From the NCBI GenBank assembly GCA_002083555.1, contig MSXN01000009.1, positions 1 through 64,000 of the forward strand: a stretch of DNA of 64,000 bases. Reading direction: 5' to 3'. Positions 34,245-42,017 of the stretch are shown here, piece by piece (position 1 is the first letter of the stretch; the number at the start of each line of letters is the position of its first letter). The notes below the pieces were generated by a model, which saw only the letters and a list, made by a program, of their open reading frames with translations, ran no database searches and was not told the DNA's origin. The stretch is from Nitrospira sp. ST-bin5. GTDB taxonomy: Bacteria; Nitrospirota; Nitrospiria; Nitrospirales; Nitrospiraceae. The position numbers were made by a program, and so were the translations under genes.

Positions 34245-37200
34245 ATGAGCGCTGAATTTGATCCGGACAATCTGATGGCCATTTTTGTGGCTGAGGCCGT
34301 TGATGGCATGGCCGATCTCAAGCGCGCCTTACATCCAGTCGATGGGTCCGTCCCAAGTCCGCAAGAATTGCATGAGCAATATATTGTGGCTCACCGGATC
34401 CGAGGGGCGGCGGCGCTTTATGGCTTTGCCGGGATCGCACAGTTGAGCGAGCGGCTGGAATCGTTGTGTGAGCAGAGTCACATGGTTCCTGAGACGGACT
34501 GGCTTCGCGCCGTTGGTGCGATGCGGGAAATTGTGCAAGGCGTCCAGCTGCAGCTCGATGTGATCGGACAAGGTGGGGGTGAAGATCAGGTGACGATCGA
34601 TCGATGCCTGGCCGTGTCCGATGGGTTTCTCCTCGCTGAAACCACAGGTCAGGGGGCCTCTATAGCCGATGAAGGTCCTCGGGGTTCCGGAGATAGTGCT
34701 CAATTGAGTCAGGGTTATCTTGTGCCAAACGTGGATGCGGAAGTGCTGTCCTACTTCGTCCCTGAGGCATTGGAATACCTGGATACGATTGATAGCCTGA
34801 TTCGAAATTTGCAGGCTCACCCACACGACGAGGATGCGATCTACCGACTCTTTAGAACGGCTCATACCTTGAAAGGATCAGGCCATACGGTTGGCTTTAC
34901 CGTCATCGGCGATATTGCCTATCCCATGGAAGAGTGCATGGGGAAGGTTCGGGAACGACGGGTTCAGCTGAGCGACGCGCTTTTCGAAGGATTGACCCGG
35001 GCGGTTGGAATTATTCGGCTGGCACTGCGGCGAGATCCAGCCCATGTACCGCAATTACAGCACGATGTGCCGGCTGTGATTGGCTTCCTGACGCAATTGC
35101 GGGATGGTGAGGCGGTCGTGGGCGCGGCATCAGCGACTCCGGTTGTCCAGGTAGCGGCGTCGCCTTCAAGTGCGGCGACAGTCGATGGTGAAGGGGCGGC
35201 TGGCCCGGTGCTATCGGCTGAGTATTTGATTCCGCAACTGGATCCCGAGGTGCTGTCTTACTTTGCCCCGGAGGCTCAGGAGTATTTGGAAACGCTTGAG
35301 GCCAATCTCCTGCGGCTGGATAAGAATGTTCAGGACGGCGAATTGATCAATCAATTGTTCCGGACTGCGCATACCCTCAAGGGGTCTGCCTATACCGTAG
35401 GATTTCAATCTATAGGCGATCTGGTCCATCACATTGAAGACTTTATGGGAGCCGTGCGTGACGGGCATTTGGCTGTACAGCCCGGTCAGACAGATTTATT
35501 GCTTCGAGCCGTCGATGTCGTTCGCGTGCTGATGCGCCGTGACCCTGCGGCTCTGGCGACAACTCAACACCGATTTGCCTCCGCGCTCGCGGAGCTGAAA
35601 ATTCTGCATGATGGCGGTGTCCTAAGTATGGAGCCGGTTGTCTCGAACGATGCAGCGACTCCTCTCATGCCAGCGCCTGCCGGACCTCATGAAGAAGCGG
35701 CTCAACCAAAAGCCGCTGATGGACGGTCTGCAGAAGATCGTGAAGTCATTCGGGTCAGCCGGGACCGACTAGAGCGATTGCTGAATCTGGTCGGTGAATT
35801 GGTCATTGGACGAGGCCGGTTAGAGCAGCGTCTTCGGGTGCTAGAGCAGTTATCTCAACAGGTGTTAGCCTGCAAATCCAGGCTGGTCGATGCCGTACAA
35901 TCGTTCGAAGAGAAACATACGTTCACTTTTCCGGCTACTCCTGCAGCTACCACGGAAGCCGCCGCTCCAGGCATGGCTGGCTTAAGCGATTTCGGCAGTC
36001 TGGAATTCGACAAGTATGACGATTTCAATATTCTGGCGAGACGTATCAGTGAGGTGACTGCTGATATTACGGAATCGATGTCGCAACTGAGCGGATCCAT
36101 CCGCCGATCCCATGATGATATGAGCCAGTTGCAGCAGCTGACCCTCGGTATGCGGGATGAAATCGCGCGTGCCCGCATGGTTCCCATCGGGACTCCGTTT
36201 ACGCGGTTCCGTCGAGCGATTCGGGAGATTGCCCGTGCCTCAGGGAAGGAAGTCTCGCTGGTGACGTCCGGTGAACATACCGAGGTGGATACGGGGGTCG
36301 TGGAGCGCCTCGTCGACCCCTTGGTCCATCTTGTGCGCAATGCGGTGTACCACGGCATTGAACACGCCGGCGCTCGAGTGGCGAAAGGAAAAACCGCGGT
36401 TGGCACGGTTTATTTGCACGCCGCTCATCGAGGTAACTCGATCATCATCGAAGTGGAAGACGACGGGGCGGGTCTCGATCTCAAACGGATTCGGACGAAA
36501 GCCGCGAATTTTGGACTGGCGCGGCCGGAACAGATTCAAGCGATGCCGGATGCGGAAGCCTTGAAGTTTATTTTTGCCCCAGGGTTTTCGACGGCGGAGA
36601 AGGTGGGGGATCAGGCTGGGAGAGGCGTCGGTCTCGATGTGGTCAAGCGGGTGATTGAGGGGATGAACGGTCATATTGACGTGGAGTCGCTTCCCGGAGT
36701 GGGCACCAAGTTTACGTTGGATTTGCCGCTGACGCTGCTCATTGCGACGGCTTTGATGGTACGAGTGGGATCGGAGCGGTATGCGATTCCATTGCCTAAC
36801 GTGCGTGAGGTCACCATGCCGACGGTGGGCTCGTTGCAGCACATGGGGGAGCGGGCCATTCTGCAGATGGGCGAAGAGGCGATCGATCTCTATTCATTGC
36901 GCCACTTAATCCGACGGGAAAGCGGGATGGTCGATATTTCCATGCCAGTTGTCGTGGTACGTACCGTCTCTGGACCGATCGGACTGGCGGTCGACGAGTT
37001 GTTGGGGCGCCAGGAAATCGTCATTAAATCGTTAGGTACATTACGCTCGATGGAACGTTCCTGCTTCGGCGGGGCCACGATCGATCCTGAAGGGCATGTA
37101 GTGCTTGTGGTGGATACGGGACGGTTGCTCGCGCGGGAGTCTCGGGAGTCGGCCGCGAGGTTGGCGGCCCCGGAAACGACGGTGGGGACTCTTCAGGACG

Positions 37201-37616
37201 GGGTTCAAAGTACGGATGGCCAAGGCCCTGCGATGGCGTCAATTCTCTTAATCGACGATTCACTGAGCATTCGGAAATTTGTCGGACGCATGTTGGAGAA
37301 TGCCGGGTATCAGGTCGATACAGCGGTAGATGGCGAAGATGGATTGCGGAAGGCCTCGGCGCATTCCTACCGGTTAATCTTTACAGATTTGGAGATGCCG
37401 AAGTTGAACGGATTAGAAGTCATCCAGGCGTTGCGTAGTCGGCCGCAGACGCAGCAGACCCCAGTCGTGGTCATGACCACGCGTGCGGGGGACAAGCACC
37501 GTCAGATGGCGCTCAATATCGGGGCCAGCTCATATATCGCTAAGCCAGTGGAAGAACGCGCATTGCTTCAAGAGGTCGAGCGATGGGTCGGGCAAGTGAC
37601 GGCGGCCAGGAAGTAA
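34245..37616 (+). CDS. Hybrid CheA kinase with three Hpt domains (ChpA/PilL-like)
   Basis: A 1123-residue histidine kinase. Three Hpt modules carry candidate phospho-histidines at His50 (VAHRIRGAAALYGF), His207 (AHTLKGSGHTVGF) and His376 (AHTLKGSAYTVGF). The dimerisation and ATPase parts follow (RLERLLNLVGELVIGRGRLEQRL, HLVRNAVYHGIE, DDGAGLDL, GRGVGLDVVKRVIEGMNG), then a CheW-like domain and a C-terminal receiver from about residue 997 with acceptor Asp1048 (LIFTDLEMPKLNG). This layout is typical of ChpA/PilL of the type IV pilus class. Hpt1 lacks the canonical KG after the His (RG). Confidence 0.95.
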   Translation: MSAEFDPDNLMAIFVAEAVDGMADLKRALHPVDGSVPSPQELHEQYIVAHRIRGAAALYGFAGIAQLSERLESLCEQSHMVPETDWLRAVGAMREIVQGVQLQLDVIGQGGGEDQVTIDRCLAVSDGFLLAETTGQGASIADEGPRGSGDSAQLSQGYLVPNVDAEVLSYFVPEALEYLDTIDSLIRNLQAHPHDEDAIYRLFRTAHTLKGSGHTVGFTVIGDIAYPMEECMGKVRERRVQLSDALFEGLTRAVGIIRLALRRDPAHVPQLQHDVPAVIGFLTQLRDGEAVVGAASATPVVQVAASPSSAATVDGEGAAGPVLSAEYLIPQLDPEVLSYFAPEAQEYLETLEANLLRLDKNVQDGELINQLFRTAHTLKGSAYTVGFQSIGDLVHHIEDFMGAVRDGHLAVQPGQTDLLLRAVDVVRVLMRRDPAALATTQHRFASALAELKILHDGGVLSMEPVVSNDAATPLMPAPAGPHEEAAQPKAADGRSAEDREVIRVSRDRLERLLNLVGELVIGRGRLEQRLRVLEQLSQQVLACKSRLVDAVQSFEEKHTFTFPATPAATTEAAAPGMAGLSDFGSLEFDKYDDFNILARRISEVTADITESMSQLSGSIRRSHDDMSQLQQLTLGMRDEIARARMVPIGTPFTRFRRAIREIARASGKEVSLVTSGEHTEVDTGVVERLVDPLVHLVRNAVYHGIEHAGARVAKGKTAVGTVYLHAAHRGNSIIIEVEDDGAGLDLKRIRTKAANFGLARPEQIQAMPDAEALKFIFAPGFSTAEKVGDQAGRGVGLDVVKRVIEGMNGHIDVESLPGVGTKFTLDLPLTLLIATALMVRVGSERYAIPLPNVREVTMPTVGSLQHMGERAILQMGEEAIDLYSLRHLIRRESGMVDISMPVVVVRTVSGPIGLAVDELLGRQEIVIKSLGTLRSMERSCFGGATIDPEGHVVLVVDTGRLLARESRESAARLAAPETTVGTLQDGVQSTDGQGPAMASILLIDDSLSIRKFVGRMLENAGYQVDTAVDGEDGLRKASAHSYRLIFTDLEMPKLNGLEVIQALRSRPQTQQTPVVVMTTRAGDKHRQMALNIGASSYIAKPVEERALLQEVERWVGQVTAARK

Positions 37617-37686
37617 GGCCATCGGGTGCAGGGCCACGATAGGATGATATGCAGAACCGAGGGCACATGATCGATGAGGCGGTGGT

Positions 37687-38223
37687 ATGAGTTTGCGTGG
37701 CCATCGGGTTGGGACGGCTGCTCATGTAGCGAGCAAGCGCTTTCTGATTGTCGGAATAGGCAGACAACTCTTCGCCTTGTCTGCTGAGTTGGTGCAAGGA
37801 TTGCTGACGATTGAAGAGCGTGGATTCGTGAGCGCCACCCTCACGGTTCAAGGTCAGGAGTATCCCTCGCTGGATCTTGGGGGGCAGCTTGGACTTGCTC
37901 AGGCTGGCGACGGGCAGGAGACACGGATGGTGCTGCTGGCCCAGGCGGGGATTCGCGCCCATATCCGGGTGGATCGGGTTCATGGGTTAGTCGAAATAGA
38001 ACAGACGCACGTGTTGCCTTTGCCGTGTCAATTCCGGAATGAAGAGCGGAACTGGTATGTGGGCCTCATATTATATGGGGACGGAGTGGCGGTAGGGCTT
38101 GATTCGGGGTGGCTGCTGAGCGGCGGCATGCAGGGGCAGGGCGGGTTGCAGGATCAGAGACAACGGTTGCCGCTGCGCCTGTCGGACGCATCCGATACAC
38201 TGGGGAAGGGCATCGCATGCTAA
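37687..38223 (+). CDS. CheW-domain protein 2
   Basis: A 178-residue protein with a CheW-like fold: KRFLIVGIGRQLFALSAELVQGLLTIEERGFVSATLTVQGQEYPSLDLGGQLGL, then IRAHIRVDRVHGLVEIEQTHVLPLPCQF. The sequence is divergent from the first CheW. The C-terminal 40 residues are low-complexity and Gln-rich. It overlaps the next CheW-type gene by 7 bases, so the two are translationally coupled. Confidence 0.8.
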   Translation: MSLRGHRVGTAAHVASKRFLIVGIGRQLFALSAELVQGLLTIEERGFVSATLTVQGQEYPSLDLGGQLGLAQAGDGQETRMVLLAQAGIRAHIRVDRVHGLVEIEQTHVLPLPCQFRNEERNWYVGLILYGDGVAVGLDSGWLLSGGMQGQGGLQDQRQRLPLRLSDASDTLGKGIAC

Positions 38224-38660
38224 GGGGCGCGGTTGGTCGGCAACGTCAGGTCACTTCCCAGCTGTGTCATCTCTTAGTCTTCTCGGTAGGGGGACGCCGG
38301 CTGGCGGTAAAGACTGAAGAGATTGGCGGGATCTCTGCTTGGGTCGGCAGCATTCCGATTCCCAGTTGTACGCCCTTTATCTCGTCAGTGATCCGCCGAG
38401 ATCAGGCCGTGTTTCCTGTTTTTGATCTCGCGGGGATGCTGAAGGTTCGGGTGAAGGGAGAGCAGCGTCTCTGCTTGATGGCTAAGCAGGCCGACGGTGC
38501 AATGGCGATTTGCATCGATGAGGAAATGCCGGTGTTGCATTCCCTCGATGCCGCAAAGATCCAGGCCTATCGCGACAACGATATCGACACGGTGGGATGT
38601 TTTACTGATGAGTTTGAAGACGTCCCCATTATTTCAGCTGCCCGATTGGGGGTAGCGTAA
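38217..38660 (+). CDS. CheW-domain protein 3
   Basis: A 147-residue protein started at ATG 38217; the frame runs further up inside the previous gene but lacks CheW features there. The fold is seen in CHLLVFSVGGRRLAVKTEEIGGISAWVGSIPIPSCTPFISSVIRRDQAVFPVFDLAGMLKV and MAICIDEEMPVLHSLD. As for the other two, it should bridge receptors and kinase, but neither chemotaxis partner choice nor function can be read. Confidence 0.8.
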   Translation: MLRGAVGRQRQVTSQLCHLLVFSVGGRRLAVKTEEIGGISAWVGSIPIPSCTPFISSVIRRDQAVFPVFDLAGMLKVRVKGEQRLCLMAKQADGAMAICIDEEMPVLHSLDAAKIQAYRDNDIDTVGCFTDEFEDVPIISAARLGVA

Positions 38661-38695
38661 GTTGATGGTTACGAACAGAGGGGAAGGGAGTCAGT

Positions 38696-40075
38696 ATGCC
38701 GAAGATTCTTGTAGCAGATGACAGTATTGCGGTCAGAAAAGTCGCGGAGCGCTTGTTGACGGAAGCCGGACTCGGCGTCACGTTAGCTGCCAATGGGGAA
38801 GAAGCACTCGCGTATTTGTCGAAGGAACGGCCTGACGTCATTGTGTCGGACGTGATCATGCCGGACAAGAGCGGATATGAAGTCTGCGCGTTTGTGCGGG
38901 GGCATGCGTCGCTGGCCACAACTCCGGTATTGCTGATTTCAGGCATTGTGAATGACGAGGTGACGAAACAGGCTGAGTCCTGTCATGCGGACGGGGTGCT
39001 CAAAAAGCCGTTTCAGGGAACGTCGCTCAAGGATCGGGTTCTGGAGCTGCTTGCAAAGCGCCAGGAGCCGGTAGTGGCTCCTCCCCCTGCAGCGCCGGCT
39101 CCCAAGCCGGTGGTGTCTGGAGACGTATGGAGCGGCCCTCGGATCACTGATGAGCAGCTTGAGACCTATAAGCAGGCAGTGGCGCATGCCAGTGAACTTG
39201 ATGCTCAGTTGCAAGCCGAGAGGGTGAAGGGTGAGGGGCTCAGGAAACGTGTAGGAGAACTGGAGGTGCTGGCGGCACAGGCGAAGGAACTGGAAGGCCT
39301 GCTTGCTGCCGAGCGTCACCAGCTTGAGGAAGCTAGTAATCAGTCGAGCCGGGCGCAGGCAATAGAAGCGGAGTTAGTTCAAGAGCGGCAGCAGATTGTG
39401 TCTTTGAAGGCACGGATTGCCAGCAGTGAGGAGTTGCTGTCAGATGCGCAGGCGAAGACATCGGCTCTTGAATCAGCGTTGAAGTCTGAGCAGGATTCTG
39501 TTCAGGGCTTTCGGCAGCAGGTCGCCGATCTTCATCAGGCCGTCAGTGCGGTACCTCAGTTGGAATCCACTCTGATGACCGAGCGAGCGGCTACGGCAAA
39601 ACTGGTCGAGCAATTGACTGTCTTAGAGGTTGCCGCGGCCCGGACGAAAGATCTAGAAGCTCGGTTGGCCAGTGAAGAGCATCGCGCTGCCGACTTAGAG
39701 CGGCAAGTGAAGCAAGCGGACGCCGCGCTGACGGCTGAACGGGCTCGTATCGGGGAGGTAAGCGGACGTCTTGCTGAGGCTGAACGCGAGGTACAGCGGT
39801 TGAGAGACCTGGAAACCCAATTGGCCGCGGCGACTCAGGCTGCACATGCCAAAGAGAGCCGTATTCAGGAGTTAGAAGCAATGATGGCTGCGGCGCATGA
39901 GTTCGAGACGCTCCTGGCGACCGAGCGGGAACGGAACGCCGTGTTGGCACGGCGTGCGTCGGAATCTGAGCAATCAGCTGAACAATCTATGAAGCGGTTT
40001 GAAGATATGGCGCGGAAGCTCGGGGAAATAGCCGGATTGGCCTCTCAGCTCGGTGGTGGAAAAGGGCGGGCTTAA
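38696..40075 (+). CDS. Receiver domain fused to a long coiled coil
   Basis: A 459-residue protein. Residues 1-122 are a CheY-like receiver with ILVADDSIAVRKVAERLL, acceptor Asp52 in VIVSDVIMPDKSGYEVC and Lys in GVLKKPFQG. A Pro/Ala linker (about 124-140) follows. Residues of about 150-450 are almost continuous heptad-rich coiled coil of alternating Leu/Glu/Ala-Gln blocks (for example LESTLMTERAATAKLVEQLTVLE), with no enzymatic output domain. It may be a scaffold or a mechanical/polar-targeting output of the pilus chemosensory system. Confidence 0.85.
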   Translation: MPKILVADDSIAVRKVAERLLTEAGLGVTLAANGEEALAYLSKERPDVIVSDVIMPDKSGYEVCAFVRGHASLATTPVLLISGIVNDEVTKQAESCHADGVLKKPFQGTSLKDRVLELLAKRQEPVVAPPPAAPAPKPVVSGDVWSGPRITDEQLETYKQAVAHASELDAQLQAERVKGEGLRKRVGELEVLAAQAKELEGLLAAERHQLEEASNQSSRAQAIEAELVQERQQIVSLKARIASSEELLSDAQAKTSALESALKSEQDSVQGFRQQVADLHQAVSAVPQLESTLMTERAATAKLVEQLTVLEVAAARTKDLEARLASEEHRAADLERQVKQADAALTAERARIGEVSGRLAEAEREVQRLRDLETQLAAATQAAHAKESRIQELEAMMAAAHEFETLLATERERNAVLARRASESEQSAEQSMKRFEDMARKLGEIAGLASQLGGGKGRA

Positions 40076-40129
40076 AACAGCGCGATTTCGCGAACCTAGA
40101 CCTGTGCTCATGCGAAGGAATAACGCGGC

Positions 40130-41068
40130 ATGGCAGTCGATACAGACGATGAATTTCAAAAAGAGTTAATTGCGCTGTTTGCCCAGGAAGCGCAGGAGTG
40201 GTTGCAGCAGATTCATGTGGCCCTTGATGAATTGCAACAAGGGCCTCCGGCTGACCGTCACCTGAAATTGGCGCACACCATCAAGGCCGGATTGGCAAAT
40301 CTTGGCGGGTCCGCCGCAACGATTAATCTGCACGACGTCGAGCAGGCCAGTTTCTCCGGCCTCCCCTTGGTTGAGGCGGTAGAGGATCCGTCCGTCCCTC
40401 TCTCGGCCTCCGCTTTTCTGGTGCTGTGCAAACAACTGGGGCAGATTCACGATGCGCTGACCAGGGCCACCGGTGTGGCGTTCGATCCTGAGTCCGCAGC
40501 AGAAGAGGTGGTGCCCGTCACGGTGCCGGCACAGGAGTTCCTGGCCGCGCTCTCTGATCTGATCAGTCGCCTGGGCTGCGGTACGGCTATGCCATGCCAC
40601 GTGACGAAAACAATCATGGCGCAGGTTGACGGAATGGTGAGAAGTGGCGTGACGCATTGTGACGCAGCGTCGCTACGTGAGGTGCTAGCGCGCGGTGCCG
40701 AGGTCGAGCAGGCCTATGCCGAGACGGTTCAGCGGCTTGGACCGCTCGTAGCCGACGGCATCGGAATGATGGCACAAACGTCTATCGGTCAATGGAAAGA
40801 GGTATCCGGCGAGTGGAGTGCTGTAGCCAACCACGCGTCTGAACTCTGGTCTGTCTCTCAACAAGTGAATGCGGTCGACGCCATGACGTTCTTTACAGGG
40901 CTGCAGAGCTTTCTCACGATTGCGATGGAGCAGCGGGTGACGCTCCCGGCCTCTCAGTTTAAGAAGGTGGAGACCCGACTGCGTGCGATATCCTCGACCA
41001 TTCAAGAGTGGGCAGAGGCTGGTCGACGAGAACGAGGAGCCATCGAAGCCTTGTTACCCGCCGCGTAG
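40130..41068 (+). CDS. Hpt-like chemosensory protein
   Basis: A 312-residue, mostly helical protein. Its N-terminus resembles an Hpt: DEFQKELIALFAQEAQEWLQQIHVALDEL followed by a possible phospho-histidine at His49 in LAHTIKAGLANLGGSAATINLHDVE. The canonical KG after the His is KA. The C-terminal part (AMTFFTGLQSFLTIAMEQRVTLPASQFKKVETRLRAI...RRERGAIEALLPA) aligns by eye with the C-terminus of the HD-GYP protein downstream. The two are paralogous over their whole length. Confidence 0.7.
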   Translation: MAVDTDDEFQKELIALFAQEAQEWLQQIHVALDELQQGPPADRHLKLAHTIKAGLANLGGSAATINLHDVEQASFSGLPLVEAVEDPSVPLSASAFLVLCKQLGQIHDALTRATGVAFDPESAAEEVVPVTVPAQEFLAALSDLISRLGCGTAMPCHVTKTIMAQVDGMVRSGVTHCDAASLREVLARGAEVEQAYAETVQRLGPLVADGIGMMAQTSIGQWKEVSGEWSAVANHASELWSVSQQVNAVDAMTFFTGLQSFLTIAMEQRVTLPASQFKKVETRLRAISSTIQEWAEAGRRERGAIEALLPAA

Positions 41069-41144
41069 CGGTGGGCCTGTAATTCTCTGTTAAGCCGATC
41101 ACTGACTATCTCTGAAACCGGTTCCTTCGCACGGCGAAGATGGA

Positions 41145-41975
41145 ATGGAGCCTGATGTGTTGATCGCTGAGCCCGAAATGTTTACATACGAACAGCATTG
41201 GGGGCTGCAGGCCCAGCCGTTTGAGAATGTTCCCGATCCGCGCTTTTATGTCCCCTCTGTGAAACATGAGGAGGCGCGGCAACGGATTTTGTATGGGATT
41301 CAGGCTCGAAAGGGCGCCGTGATGTTGACCGGCGAGATTGGAAGCGGGAAGACCCTTCTGAGCCGTGCGCTGATTCTCAATTTACCGAGGTCGAAATACG
41401 ATGTGGCCTTGCTGGCAAACCCTTCTCTCCCGGAAAAGCAATTTCTTGGCGAGATTCTCTATCAATTCGGATTGCCGGTCGGCGGATCAAAAGCGGTGCA
41501 GCTGAGGCGTCTGAATGAGCATTTGCTATCGAACGCCAGGCAGGAACTCGATACGGTCCTCGTCATCGACGAGGCTCAGACCATCCTTGAGGATCGGATC
41601 TTTGACGAGGTTCGGCTCTTGATGAATTACCAGATGAACGATCGGTTTCTGCTGACGCTCGTGTTGCTTGGCCAGCCGGAACTTCGAGAACGGGTGGCGC
41701 GTATTCCGCAACTGATGCAACGGATTGCGGTTCGGTATCATCTGGAGCGGTTTGACGTCGAAGAAACGCAGACCTATATTCAGGGGCGATTGGCTGCGGC
41801 AGGGTGCACGCGGAGGCTCTTTACCGTGGATGCGGTGGAAGCGATTTACCGACACACGGGCGGCGTCTGCCGCTTGATTAATGCGCTCTGCGATCTCTGC
41901 TTGTTCAGCGGAGCGCAAGGAAAAGTTGATGGCATCGATCAGACGCTGGTTTTGCACGTCGCAGATCCACGTTAA
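41145..41975 (+). CDS. ExeA/MSHA-type AAA ATPase
   Basis: A 276-residue ATPase of the type found with type II secretion and type IV pili (ExeA-like). After a short tail it has the family start YEQHWGLQAQPFENVPDPRFYVPS, the P-loop GEIGSGKTLLSRAL, Walker B TVLVIDEAQ and the arginine-sensor region GQPELRERVARIPQLMQRIAVRYHLERFD. A C-terminal lid is GGVCRLINALCDLCLF. The start may be ATG 41178 rather than 41145. Its position in a chemosensory cluster suggests it links the pilus machine and the signalling. Confidence 0.85.
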   Translation: MEPDVLIAEPEMFTYEQHWGLQAQPFENVPDPRFYVPSVKHEEARQRILYGIQARKGAVMLTGEIGSGKTLLSRALILNLPRSKYDVALLANPSLPEKQFLGEILYQFGLPVGGSKAVQLRRLNEHLLSNARQELDTVLVIDEAQTILEDRIFDEVRLLMNYQMNDRFLLTLVLLGQPELRERVARIPQLMQRIAVRYHLERFDVEETQTYIQGRLAAAGCTRRLFTVDAVEAIYRHTGGVCRLINALCDLCLFSGAQGKVDGIDQTLVLHVADPR

Positions 41976-42017
41976 ACCGACCAAATCGGGTTGGGGAGAA
42001 GGGGAGAACGGGTTTCC

